DNA of 64,000 nucleotides from Flavobacteriales bacterium (lineage in GTDB: Bacteria; Bacteroidota; Bacteroidia; Flavobacteriales_D; Crocinitomicaceae). Shown here piece after piece: positions 9,174 through 17,175 of this stretch. The position numbers and the translations under genes were made by a program. Location of the stretch: contig CANMTO010000003.1 of assembly GCA_947500755.1 (NCBI GenBank), positions 62,001 through 126,000 on the forward strand, given 5' to 3'. The notes beneath the pieces were generated by a model. That model worked only from the letters and a program-made list of their open reading frames with translations, was not told where the DNA came from and did no database searches. Within the stretch, counting starts at the first letter, position 1; each line of letters begins with the position of its first letter.

Positions 9174-9720
9174 CATACGCACCATTTTAGAAAAACATCC
9201 GATCATTCCGGTTGTTACCTTCCATGCATTATCTGAGGTAATTCCCCAATTGGAAAAACTTGAATCTCAAGGCGTAACCTGCATCGAAATCACCCTTCGA
9301 ACTCCCATTTCTTTTGACGCAATCGCGGAGGCTAAACGCGCGTTCGGGAACCGTATAGACATCGGTGTGGGTACCCTAGTTACCAATGAACAAATTGAGA
9401 AAGCAGCTGCATTAGGCGTTGATTTCATGGTAAGTCCTGGAATCAGTAAAGTCCTTGCCCCTACCTTTGAATCCTGCGGAATTCCATTTATCCCGGGCAT
9501 AGCTACACCCAGTGAAATCATTACAGGACTTGAACTTGGCTGGGATACCTTTAAGTTTTTCCCCGCCCATCTCTTTGGTGGATTAGATGCCCTAAAAACC
9601 TACGGACACGTGTTCCCACAGGTGAAGTTTTGTCCAACAGGCGGTATTAACGCAGAAAGCTACGAACAATACCTCAGCCTATCCAATGTAATCTCTGTGG
9701 GTGGGTCTTGGTTGCAGTAA
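9160..9720 (+). CDS. eda: KDPG/KHG aldolase, short C-terminus
   Basis: This is a class I aldolase splitting 2-keto-3-deoxy-6-phosphogluconate or 4-hydroxy-2-oxoglutarate. Expected catalytic residues are visible: Glu43 and Arg47 in CIEITLRTP, and the Schiff-base Lys132 in TFKFFPAHLFGG. The phosphate-binding CPTGGI and SVGGSW loops are present. At 186 residues the protein stops right after GGSWLQ, about 20-25 residues short of E. coli Eda (213), so the last helix is absent. The start overlaps bshC by 14 bp. The last 160 bp are repeated at 11470-11629, which flanks the next gene. Confidence 0.88.
   Translation: MKQHNIRTILEKHPIIPVVTFHALSEVIPQLEKLESQGVTCIEITLRTPISFDAIAEAKRAFGNRIDIGVGTLVTNEQIEKAAALGVDFMVSPGISKVLAPTFESCGIPFIPGIATPSEIITGLELGWDTFKFFPAHLFGGLDALKTYGHVFPQVKFCPTGGINAESYEQYLSLSNVISVGGSWLQ
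9561..9720 (+). repeat. Direct repeat, copy A (3' end of eda)
   Basis: 160 bp that recur at 11470-11629 with 7 mismatches and no gaps. The similarity ends exactly at the shared TAA stop. The spacing between copies is 1,909 bp. Confidence 0.95.
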
Positions 9721-9725
9721 TTAGC

Positions 9726-9914
9726 CTACTTATTCGATAAATTCGCTGATACACATTCAAGCTTATAACACCAACGATTCCATTTCATATAGTCGTGTTC
9801 TTGGGTTATTGACCTATGATTTGGGGCGCTACAATCTTCCACGATCACCTCAATGCTAGGTGTAAAAATTATAAACTCCAGAATACCCAAGGTAGTGAGC
9901 CAGTTTAATGGCCC
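9726..9914 (-). pseudogene. Possible C-terminal gene relic, 62 codons
   Basis: The minus strand from 9914 to a TAG at 9726-9728 is open for 62 codons without an ATG. It encodes a hydrophobic stretch (LNWLTTLGILEFIIFTPSIE) and then a Trp/Cys-containing tail (DYMKWNRWCYKLEC). A TGA precedes the frame at its 5' side. The composition looks protein-like rather than random, but I recognise no family. A short gene starting at an internal TTG (about 54 residues) is an alternative. It fills most of the gap between eda and the FISUMP gene. Confidence 0.35.
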
Positions 9915-9954
9915 TCAACGAATCCCTGATACTAATATGTTAACGGAGATAATT

Positions 9955-11382
9955 TTATTTATCAGAGATACATCTAACGGCATAGCCGATTTTATTTTCA
10001 ATATTCGGAATATATCTCCGTTGGTCTTCCACACTTACCTTAACGCTTTTGTAAGTGGCTATATTTTCATTCGAAACGGTTGTATATGGAAGCAGAAACA
10101 CTCGATTAATATAATCACGATCATAACTATATTCGGGGCCGTAGCCACTAAAGCTGTAAGCCAAACATAGTATTTGTTTCAATTCTTGTTTTCGGTTAAT
10201 AAATGGTAAATAAATTTCTGATATTTTGAAGTTGATTTTATCTCCACCGATAAGAATTTTATTTGTTGCATTTAAGCCTAATAAGTATTCATCCGTTGGC
10301 AAACTTGTTTCAATTGACTTTACTAATTTAACCATTGATTTTACATCTTTACTTATTAATCCGTTTAAATTCAAGTCGTTAGATTTTCGATTGAGTTTTA
10401 ACTGATTTTTTTTATCAAACATAATAACGTCTCTTTGATCAGGAGATAATGTTTTAACCAATTCAATTAAATCGGTTTCGTTCGGCACATGAAATCCAGC
10501 AGGACAAACATTACGACTATCCACTAGCGCTGCTTGATTGTAGTACTTATTTCCTTCATGGAAAAAGTATGCACTTGTTGACAGGGCCGACCAAGTATTC
10601 CAATCCTCGTGTTTCGGAATTACTACCTTGTTAGCAAACTCGTTCGTTGATAAATTTTCAGCCATCCACAATTGATTTCCTATAGTTACCACAGGGATTA
10701 GGGTTTTTGTACCATTATTCTGAGAAATTATTTTAAAACGTTTGGAGAAGGCATTTACTAGTCCTAAATCACTTGGCTCAAAAAAAGAAGTTGATGTAGT
10801 TGCGGTATATTCTACTTCTCCAGTTGAAAGGGATAGGTAGGGTGTATAGTTGATTTCTTTTATCTCATTTTGAAGCTCACTCAAAACATACTCTTTATTT
10901 TTTGTAAGTGAGTTTTGCAAAGATTTTAATTCAACTTGAACTCCGTTTTCGTAATTATAAAATTCCCCAGACGCATAAAGATTAGATTCAATATAAATAT
11001 TAAACTTGGATGTAGTATTTCGAACTAGTACAATTGAATCTTCTGTTACATTAACCATTGATTTCAGATACTTTGTTGAGTCATTCGGATCAATAAATTT
11101 TTTCCTTAAAATTTCATATTCCAATATACCTCCACTCTCCGCATAGTCATCACACTTTTCCCATCGGGCTGTATCAAGCGCATATTTTCCGGGAATTCTT
11201 GAAAAACAATAATTTTTTAGATAAATGTCGCCCAACTCACCTCTTACCCAACTACCCCGAAACGCATATCTACTTCCATCCTCCGTTTCGCCCAACAAAT
11301 AGACATTGTTGTCATTTTGAGCTAAAAAGGAATTCATTTGAACCATTATTATAGTCAAAATAATTATTATTACATTTTTCAT
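9955..11382 (-). CDS. Secreted FISUMP-domain protein
   Basis: The 475-residue protein starts with a signal peptide (MKNVIIIILTIIMVQMNSFLA). Its C-terminal half has the Fibrobacter succinogenes major paralogous (FISUMP, TIGR02145) domain: GNQLWMAENLSTNEF near residue 230, VCPAGFHVPNETDLIELVKTL near 290-310 and a terminal GYAVRCIS. These domains occur in cell-surface proteins of unknown role. The gene is visibly richer in A/T than eda or its right neighbour and lies between two copies of the eda 3' end, which suggests it arrived as an inserted segment. It reads against eda. Confidence 0.75.
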   Translation of the reverse strand: MKNVIIIILTIIMVQMNSFLAQNDNNVYLLGETEDGSRYAFRGSWVRGELGDIYLKNYCFSRIPGKYALDTARWEKCDDYAESGGILEYEILRKKFIDPNDSTKYLKSMVNVTEDSIVLVRNTTSKFNIYIESNLYASGEFYNYENGVQVELKSLQNSLTKNKEYVLSELQNEIKEINYTPYLSLSTGEVEYTATTSTSFFEPSDLGLVNAFSKRFKIISQNNGTKTLIPVVTIGNQLWMAENLSTNEFANKVVIPKHEDWNTWSALSTSAYFFHEGNKYYNQAALVDSRNVCPAGFHVPNETDLIELVKTLSPDQRDVIMFDKKNQLKLNRKSNDLNLNGLISKDVKSMVKLVKSIETSLPTDEYLLGLNATNKILIGGDKINFKISEIYLPFINRKQELKQILCLAYSFSGYGPEYSYDRDYINRVFLLPYTTVSNENIATYKSVKVSVEDQRRYIPNIENKIGYAVRCISDK

Positions 11383-11422
11383 ATTTTTAAAATTAAAATT
11401 TTATACTTATCTTGTAAAGATA

Positions 11423-11629
11423 GTGAAATTTATAAATAAGAATAATTTTCAAAAAAAATTACCGTATGCCCCCGCCCATCTCTTTGGTGGATTAGGTACC
11501 CTAACAAGCTACGGACACGTGTTCCCACAGGTGAAGTTTTGTCCAACAGGCGGTATTAGCGCAGAAACCTACGAACAATACCTCAGCCTATTCAATGTAA
11601 TCTCTGTGGGTGGGTCTTGGTTGCAGTAA
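11423..11629 (+). pseudogene. 3'-terminal fragment of eda (second copy)
   Basis: From 11470 the frame reads PAHLFGGLGTLTSYGHVFP to VGGSWLQ and TAA, the last 52 residues of KDPG aldolase; upstream codons back to a GTG at 11423 are unrelated and AT-rich. Compared with the intact eda there are seven base differences, and each one changes an amino acid. The fragment lacks Glu43, Arg47 and Lys132, so it cannot be an aldolase. It is best read as a non-functional duplicate left at the right edge of the inserted FISUMP segment. Confidence 0.85.
11470..11629 (+). repeat. Direct repeat, copy B (eda 3' end)
   Basis: Second copy of the 160-bp repeat: 153 of 160 bases equal copy A at 9561-9720. It ends 2 bp before the stop codon of the convergent gene at 11632. 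Confidence 0.95.
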
Positions 11630-11631
11630 GG

Positions 11632-12480
11632 TTAATCAGTTGGTGATTTAGGAATTTTAGATTCTCTGTTTTTAGTTAGGGAAAACTGCGCTCCAAAATT
11701 CACATTGAATTGGTTATACAGGAACATCTGTGATGCCCGATCACTCGCGTTCATGGTGGTGCGGATGTCAGGCATGTGGATGAATCCCATTTTTGCCTCC
11801 CCCTGAACAAAGAAGTACTTAAAAAAATTAAGCTGTAAAGATATAACGCCATTTACCCCATACCCTGCCAAGTGAAATTCATCATACCTTGAATTTGCCA
11901 ACAACGTAGTATTGGTTTTCGGTAATAGCATCCCTACCCCTCCGCCGAATAAAAACGTAGATTGAAAATATTTCCCTCCCAACATGCGCATAGACTTCCG
12001 AAGTTCCGCATTGATATAATTTAAACCATCCGTATGTTCAAATTTTAAAAAATCCTGTGCAATCGTAATTGGCTCATTGTCATAAACCCCATCATACGCA
12101 GTATTGCTGTTGTAGATATACCCATTAATCGTGCTGGGTTGGTCGTGCAACATCACGTATTTCATGTGGTCGACACCGAAGGAAATCTGTAAGTCATTTT
12201 TGAAATAATACCCCATCCTAACATTGTATTGCGGAATGGTCATACTTTTTGGATTCAAGTAAAGGTCGGCTGAGAACGGAGATTGGCGGTCTACGGCAAC
12301 CACATCATACAATTGAAAATCATAAGTGTTACCGCTGAAATGTATTGTTGATGGGGAATAAAAAGATCGATTCCAGCCCCAGTAGAAATAAAAAGAACCT
12401 TTGTTAAACGCGCTCGATTTTGGCTGAGCCACTATTGAAGAGGTAACAAAAATGAAAAGTAGTATTCTAGTGATGTGCAT
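11632..12480 (-). CDS. Outer-membrane beta-barrel protein, 282 aa
   Basis: A signal peptide (MHITRILLFIFVTSSIVAQ) precedes a chain rich in alternating aromatic and polar residues, for example FYFYWGWNRSFY, YNVRMGYYFKNDLQISFGVDHMKY and FQSTFLFGGGVGMLLP, ending in FNVNFGAQFSLTKNRES. This pattern fits an eight- to twelve-stranded outer-membrane barrel, a type common and mostly uncharacterised in Bacteroidota. No ligand or partner is suggested by the neighbours; the gene is divergent from the CAP-domain gene. The likely original neighbour of eda, it now abuts the eda fragment. Confidence 0.65.
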   Translation of the reverse strand: MHITRILLFIFVTSSIVAQPKSSAFNKGSFYFYWGWNRSFYSPSTIHFSGNTYDFQLYDVVAVDRQSPFSADLYLNPKSMTIPQYNVRMGYYFKNDLQISFGVDHMKYVMLHDQPSTINGYIYNSNTAYDGVYDNEPITIAQDFLKFEHTDGLNYINAELRKSMRMLGGKYFQSTFLFGGGVGMLLPKTNTTLLANSRYDEFHLAGYGVNGVISLQLNFFKYFFVQGEAKMGFIHMPDIRTTMNASDRASQMFLYNQFNVNFGAQFSLTKNRESKIPKSPTD

Positions 12481-12560
12481 GGCTCGATTTTCGTGATGTA
12501 AAGATGCTGATATTTACGTAATCGGCCTTAAAGACCATAAACTTTTAATATCTTTCAACC

Positions 12561-13055
12561 ATGAAAAACATATTTTTCCTTCTGTCTTTTGCGATAATTT
12601 CAAGCCTTACTGCTCAAAGCACGGTTACCATTGATTCGGCAATTCAACGTAAAATTCTCCTTGAACACAATAAGGAGCGGAAATTATTGAATATTCCCAA
12701 CCTTATATGGAATGAGGAGATTGCTGCATACGCCGAAGAATGGGCGCTTCAACTCGCGGAGGAAGATAACAGCATTCATCACCGCAGTGGCGATAATTAT
12801 GGGGAAAACATCTCATGGATATCCAATATGCCGGATGATATTTCTGAGGGAGTTTCCATGTGGAATGAAGAGAAAGTCTATTTCAAATACAAACCTATTG
12901 GAAACGACTGGTCAAAGGCGGGACATTACACTCAAGTGATATGGAAAAACACCACCCAAGTGGGCTGTGGCTGTGCAAGCAGTCAGTCAGGAGCCTTTTT
13001 CTTCGTATGTAATTATGACCCTCCCGGAAATTATATGGGACAAAAACCCTATTGA
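12561..13055 (+). CDS. Secreted CAP-domain (SCP/PR-1) protein
   Basis: The 164-residue protein has a signal peptide (MKNIFFLLSFAIISSLTAQS) and a complete CAP domain: HNKERKLLNIPNLIWNEEIAAYAEEWA, HHRSGDNYGENI, GHYTQVIWKNTTQVGCG and the closing VCNYDPPGNYMGQKPY. The two His and the Glu that form the CAP metal-binding tetrad are recognisable in HHRSG, YGENI and GHYTQ. CAP proteins of bacteria are extracellular and bind lipids or metal; the role here is unknown. Its stop is one base from the start of the small lipoprotein gene. Confidence 0.85.
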   Translation: MKNIFFLLSFAIISSLTAQSTVTIDSAIQRKILLEHNKERKLLNIPNLIWNEEIAAYAEEWALQLAEEDNSIHHRSGDNYGENISWISNMPDDISEGVSMWNEEKVYFKYKPIGNDWSKAGHYTQVIWKNTTQVGCGCASSQSGAFFFVCNYDPPGNYMGQKPY

Positions 13056-13056
13056 T

Positions 13057-13161
13057 ATGAAAATTATAGTAATAATTTGCCTACTTTCGATGTGTCTGTA
13101 TGCATGCAAGTCCTCTAGTGGATGCAACTGTGCAAAAGCAAAAACCACCTTAAATAACTAA
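13057..13161 (+). CDS. Small lipoprotein, 34 aa
   Basis: The ATG at 13057 follows the CAP gene stop by one base and precedes the band-7 gene by 5 bp. The product starts MKIIVIICLLSMCLYAC, a lipoprotein signal with lipobox LYAC, leaving a mature peptide of only 18 residues with three more cysteines (SSSGCNCAKAKTTLNN after the lipid-modified Cys). Such tiny lipoproteins are easily missed. The context suggests co-expression with the CAP protein and band-7 protein at the envelope. Function unknown. Confidence 0.6.
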   Translation: MKIIVIICLLSMCLYACKSSSGCNCAKAKTTLNN

Positions 13162-13166
13162 TTAAC

Positions 13167-14090
13167 ATGCCCATTTATTACATCTTAGGAGGGATACTTA
13201 TTGTCATTCTTAGCGGCCTATACACCGTAAACCAAGGTACCATCGTGGTTATTACCCTCTTTGGAAAATATAAACGAACTGCAGCCCCAGGATTGCGCTT
13301 AAAAATTCCGTTTTTAGAAAAAGTTTACAAGCGCATTTCTTCACAAAATCAAAGCATTGAAATGGAGTTTCAAGCGGTTACCATTGACCAAGCCAATGTG
13401 TATTTCAAGAGTATGCTTCTGTATTCGGTCATGGATGAAGAAGAAGAGACCATAAAAAAGGTAGCCTTCAAGTTTATTAGCAACAAGGACTTAATGCAAG
13501 CGCTCATTCGTACTATCGAAGGATCCATACGCTCGTATGTCGCAAGTCAAAAACAATCCGAAATCCTAGGCCGTCGCCATGAATTGGTAGATAGTGTTAA
13601 AGGTCAAATTGACCAAACTTTAGAAACATGGGGTTATCACTTATTAGACTTACAAATAAACGATATCACCTTTGATGCAGCAATCATGGAAAGTATGAGT
13701 AAGGTGGTTGCATCCAATAACCTTAAGGCAGCAGCAGAAAATGAAGGGCAGGCCCTACTTATCACCAAAACAAAGTCCGCCGAGGCAGAAGGAAATGCGA
13801 TTAAAATTGCAGCCATGGCAGAAAAAGAAGCAGCAATGCTCCGTGGACAAGGAGTAGCCTTGTTCCGTCAAGAAGTAGCAAAGGGTATGACTGAGGCCGC
13901 TGAACAAATGCAGCAAGCCAACCTCGACACCAATGTTATCTTGTTTTCCATGTGGACCGAAGCCATTAAGAACTTTGCAGAATACGGTAAAGGAAATACT
14001 ATATTTCTAGACGGTAGCCCGCAGGGCATGGAAAACACCATGCGTCAGATTCAAGCGATGATGACTGATAAAAGTCAAAAAATCAGCTAG
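13167..14090 (+). CDS. SPFH/band 7 (stomatin-like) membrane protein
   Basis: A single N-terminal membrane anchor (IYYILGGILIVILSGLYTV, residues 3-21) is followed by a band 7 domain starting NQGTIVVITLFGKYKRTAAPG and a long Ala/Glu-rich helix (SAEAEGNAIKIAAMAEKEAAM) that typically forms oligomers. SPFH proteins organise membrane microdomains or regulate membrane proteases. At 307 residues it is of usual length. No NfeD-type protease partner is next to it. It is 5 bp after the small lipoprotein, so it is probably in the CAP/lipoprotein transcript. Confidence 0.85.
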   Translation: MPIYYILGGILIVILSGLYTVNQGTIVVITLFGKYKRTAAPGLRLKIPFLEKVYKRISSQNQSIEMEFQAVTIDQANVYFKSMLLYSVMDEEEETIKKVAFKFISNKDLMQALIRTIEGSIRSYVASQKQSEILGRRHELVDSVKGQIDQTLETWGYHLLDLQINDITFDAAIMESMSKVVASNNLKAAAENEGQALLITKTKSAEAEGNAIKIAAMAEKEAAMLRGQGVALFRQEVAKGMTEAAEQMQQANLDTNVILFSMWTEAIKNFAEYGKGNTIFLDGSPQGMENTMRQIQAMMTDKSQKIS

Positions 14091-14135
14091 CTTTCTTGTT
14101 TTTTAAAAAAATTCGATAAAATTTAGCCTTTTTTC

Positions 14136-14169
14136 ACACGTGTTTTAAACAACTGTTTAATATATGTGT
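14136..14169. promoter_or_regulatory. Palindromic operator, likely TetR site
   Basis: A 34-bp imperfect palindrome whose core TTAAACA-AC-TGTTTAA (14145-14160) is perfect and whose ACAC/TGTGT ends also pair. It ends two bases before the TAACTTTG box of the tetR gene, so a bound dimer would block the promoter. It is therefore the likely autoregulatory operator of the efflux operon. Confidence 0.65.
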
Positions 14170-14170
14170 T

Positions 14171-14178
14171 TAACTTTG
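14171..14178 (+). promoter_or_regulatory. Bacteroidota -7 promoter box TAACTTTG
   Basis: Exact match to TAnnTTTG, 17 bp before the tetR ATG. I did not find a convincing -33 element, possibly because the operator occupies that space. Confidence 0.6.
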
Positions 14179-14195
14179 CGTCGCGAAATGCAAAG

Positions 14196-14807
14196 ATGAA
14201 CCAGTCCACAGAAGAAAAAATTAAACAGGCAGCGCTCAGCGTCTTTATCCAAAAAGGCTCAGCCAATTGCACCTCACGAGAAATTGCGCGTGAAGCAGGT
14301 ATGAATGTAGCGCTCGTGAATTATTATTTTCGTTCAAAAAGCAAATTATTTGCCCTAATTTTTGAATCGGTGATGCAGGATTTCTTGAAATCCATGGTTC
14401 AGGTATTCAGCTCAGAATTACCCATTCGTGAAAAAATAAAAATTCTTATTGAGCGCGAATTTGAGTTCTTAGGAAAACACCCTGATATCCCGAATTTTGT
14501 AATCAACGAATTGGCTCGAAATCCGGAAGCGATTCACGGCATTATTCCCGTATTGCAGATGGTCAATGAATCGGGTGTATTTGACGAAGCCCGAAAACTT
14601 CAAGAGCAAGGCGACATGCGTCAGATGGATATCGTACAAATCACTCTACTGATTATGTCTAATTGCCAATACCCATTTATGGCCCAACCCTTAATGAAGG
14701 TAATTCATGGGGTTAGCAATGAAACCTATAAAGAACATCTCATCTCCCACAAAGACCATGCGGTAGCCATGGTCCTTGGGTATCTATTCCCAAACGATCA
14801 ATTATAA
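14196..14807 (+). CDS. TetR-family transcriptional regulator of the efflux operon
   Basis: From the ATG at 14196 (MNQSTEEKIKQAALSVFIQKG) the protein has 203 residues. A TetR helix-turn-helix is clear in TSREIAREAGMNVALVNYYFRSKSKLF (about residues 27-53). The C-terminal ligand domain is unlike any I can assign. A TAACTTTG box lies 17 bp upstream, with a palindromic operator just before it. The gene is followed within 6 bp by the TolC-like gene, so repressor and pump are transcribed together, a usual arrangement for drug- or lipid-responsive RND pumps. Confidence 0.88.
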   Translation: MNQSTEEKIKQAALSVFIQKGSANCTSREIAREAGMNVALVNYYFRSKSKLFALIFESVMQDFLKSMVQVFSSELPIREKIKILIEREFEFLGKHPDIPNFVINELARNPEAIHGIIPVLQMVNESGVFDEARKLQEQGDMRQMDIVQITLLIMSNCQYPFMAQPLMKVIHGVSNETYKEHLISHKDHAVAMVLGYLFPNDQL

Positions 14808-14813
14808 CTCCTC

Positions 14814-16109
14814 ATGAATAAAGCGGTCCTGTTTCTCTTCTTATTTCTTTCAACCTGGGTAAGCGCACAGGTATATTCCCTCACCGACCTATTGAAAATG
14901 GCGGATACAGCCAACCTGACACTCAAAAATGCTCGGCTGGATGTTACCTCTAACTTCAATCAGCGCAAGGCCTTCCTAGCTAGTCAATACCCCAAAATAA
15001 CAGCGAACGGTGATTACCGATATAATGCTATTATTCCAGGACAAATCATTCCAGCAGACTTTTTCGGTGGCCCTCCAGGCACCTTTGCCGAGGTTAAATT
15101 TGGCGTTCCCATCAACCTGAGTAATACCGTTCAGCTCACTCAATTTATTTTCAACCCGCAATTAAATTATGGTCTAAATGCCCTAGCAATTAATTCGCAA
15201 ATTGTTGAAATCCAAGAGAAAATCACATTCCAAGAGGTTCACTATCAAGTATCAAATACGTTTTTCGGGTTACAGGCCATCAACCAACAGTTGGCTTACC
15301 TCCAGAAAAATGAAAAAAACATGGATGAGCTCATCCGTAACATGGAATTGATTCAGCAACAAGGCTTAATCATCCCCACTGAAGTTGATAAACTAAAAAT
15401 CAACCGAAATAGCATTACAAATGGCATCATTAAACTTGAAAACACTCGGTTACAATTGAATCAATTGCTTTCAATCTTGGTTGGTTTCCCAGAGGGAACC
15501 ACACTGAACATTGCAAGCGATGAAATTATTTCGAATCCCACCATTACTGCACAAACTAATGCGCTTCGTCCTGAATTAGAACTAATTCAACTGCAAAAAC
15601 AAATGAATATTGAAGAACGCAAAGGTACCAACATGGCCTACCTGCCTACCCTCTCTTTCTATGGTGCTTACAATTACAATTACAACATGAAACCTGAAGA
15701 CGATTTCAGAACGGGGATTCCATCCGCATTTCTTGGACTTCGCTTGGATTGGACCCTATTCGACGGGTTTGAAAAAAAGAATAAGTTAAAAGTTAACGCC
15801 TACAACAAAGAGAAAATCCAAAATCAAGAAATGTTAGCTACACAGCAATTGAATTTAGTCACTGCCAATGCGAAACGTGAGGCGGAATTACAAACCGCAA
15901 ATTTGGAAATGAATAAGGAACAATTAAGACTATCGGAGCGAGTTTATGATGCAGCAAAAGCCCAGTTCAAAGCAGGTACCATTAGCACCAACGAATTGCT
16001 CCAAGCAGATAATGGACTTCAACAAGCCCAATCAAGTCTGGTTGGCGCATACCTTTCATTGCGTCAAGCAGAATTAAGTTATTTAAAATCTATAAGTCAA
16101 CTCAAATAA
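14814..16109 (+). CDS. TolC-family outer-membrane efflux channel
   Basis: After a signal peptide (MNKAVLFLFLFLSTWVSA) the 431-residue protein shows the TolC repeat pattern: long helices rich in Gln, Asn and Leu (for example NLTLKNARLDVTSNFNQRKAF and NMDELIRNMELIQQQGLI), and a second half repeating the layout with YDAAKAQFKAGTISTNELLQ, the conserved motif of the last helix pair. It forms the outer-membrane trimer of a tripartite pump with the next two genes, 6 and 1 bp apart. Confidence 0.88.
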   Translation: MNKAVLFLFLFLSTWVSAQVYSLTDLLKMADTANLTLKNARLDVTSNFNQRKAFLASQYPKITANGDYRYNAIIPGQIIPADFFGGPPGTFAEVKFGVPINLSNTVQLTQFIFNPQLNYGLNALAINSQIVEIQEKITFQEVHYQVSNTFFGLQAINQQLAYLQKNEKNMDELIRNMELIQQQGLIIPTEVDKLKINRNSITNGIIKLENTRLQLNQLLSILVGFPEGTTLNIASDEIISNPTITAQTNALRPELELIQLQKQMNIEERKGTNMAYLPTLSFYGAYNYNYNMKPEDDFRTGIPSAFLGLRLDWTLFDGFEKKNKLKVNAYNKEKIQNQEMLATQQLNLVTANAKREAELQTANLEMNKEQLRLSERVYDAAKAQFKAGTISTNELLQADNGLQQAQSSLVGAYLSLRQAELSYLKSISQLK

Positions 16110-16115
16110 GTACCC

Positions 16116-17174
16116 ATGAAAATAAACAAAAGCATCCTTACAGGAATTGGAATTGCACTCTTTTTAATTGCATTTATTGTAGTAAAATTGATGTCAAACA
16201 AAAAATCAGTTGAAGAAAAAATTTACATTCCCAACATTGACGCGCCAGTCTTGGTGGAAGTAGTAAGTCCTACCCTGCACACCTTTGAAGACGAGTTTTC
16301 CTACCTAGGAACCTTCGAACCCTTTCGTCAGAATTTAATTGGTGCCGAAGGCAATGGTCGCGTAATATCTATGAATGTTTCAGAAGGAGACCAAATAGGT
16401 CAAGGCAGCGTAATCGCGAGACTGGATGACGAAATGATTAAACTTCAAATCGAAAATTTAGAGGTCAGCATTGAAGGTCAAGAAAAAGATGACGACCGCT
16501 ATACGACACTTTCTAATCAGAATGCCGCTCCAGCGGTACAAGCGGAAAAAGCAAAACTGGGGATAAAAGCAGCAAAAATCCAGAAAAAACAATTGGAAAA
16601 ACAGCTGAGAGCCACGATAATAAAAGCACCGTTTGCAGGGGTAATTACAAAAAAATTAATTGATTTAGGATCTGTAATTGGTGCTGGCTCCCCTGTGGTT
16701 GAAATCACCGATATCTCAAAATTGAAACTTACGGTGAATATTCCGGAACGCGATATCCAAAAATTCAAATTGAATCAAGCGATTAGTATTGTCAGTGAAC
16801 AAGCAAGTTCCACCCTGAGCGGAAAAATTGCCAATATCGCCGTACAAGCGGACAAATCACACAACTTTAAAGTACAAATTATTGTAAACAATGGAAACAA
16901 GTCCCTTCGTGCTGGGATGTATGGGTCAGCAATCATTAAAAGCGATTACAGCGTAAGCAACTTTTCCATTCCTAGAAAAGCCATTGTTGGATCCCTCAAA
17001 AACCCACAAGTATATGTGGTGCGAGATGGAAAAGCCAAACTCGTTTCATTCGCCATTGGCCTTTCCGAAGGAGACGTGATCGAAGTGCGCAGTGGGTTGC
17101 GCGCCCAAGATAAAATTGTGATTCGCGGTCAAATCAACTTAAGAGACAATAAAAACGTAAAAATCGCTCAATAA
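16116..17174 (+). CDS. RND efflux periplasmic adaptor (membrane fusion protein)
   Basis: An N-terminal membrane anchor (ILTGIGIALFLIAFIVVKLM) is followed by a lipoyl-like half motif (GRVISMNVSEGDQIGQGSVIARLDD, about residues 80-105), a short helical hairpin, the second half (ATIIKAPFAGVITKKLIDLGS) and a beta-barrel/membrane-proximal region with LRAGMYGSAII. That is the HlyD/AcrA adaptor order. With 352 residues it is of normal size. It links the TolC channel to the pump encoded next. Confidence 0.9.
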   Translation: MKINKSILTGIGIALFLIAFIVVKLMSNKKSVEEKIYIPNIDAPVLVEVVSPTLHTFEDEFSYLGTFEPFRQNLIGAEGNGRVISMNVSEGDQIGQGSVIARLDDEMIKLQIENLEVSIEGQEKDDDRYTTLSNQNAAPAVQAEKAKLGIKAAKIQKKQLEKQLRATIIKAPFAGVITKKLIDLGSVIGAGSPVVEITDISKLKLTVNIPERDIQKFKLNQAISIVSEQASSTLSGKIANIAVQADKSHNFKVQIIVNNGNKSLRAGMYGSAIIKSDYSVSNFSIPRKAIVGSLKNPQVYVVRDGKAKLVSFAIGLSEGDVIEVRSGLRAQDKIVIRGQINLRDNKNVKIAQ

Positions 17175-17175
17175 C

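Noticed and set aside
9721-11469. Insertion sequence or transposon between the eda copies
   Set aside because: No transposase or integrase frame and no terminal inverted repeats were seen; only the direct repeat of eda supports an insertion.
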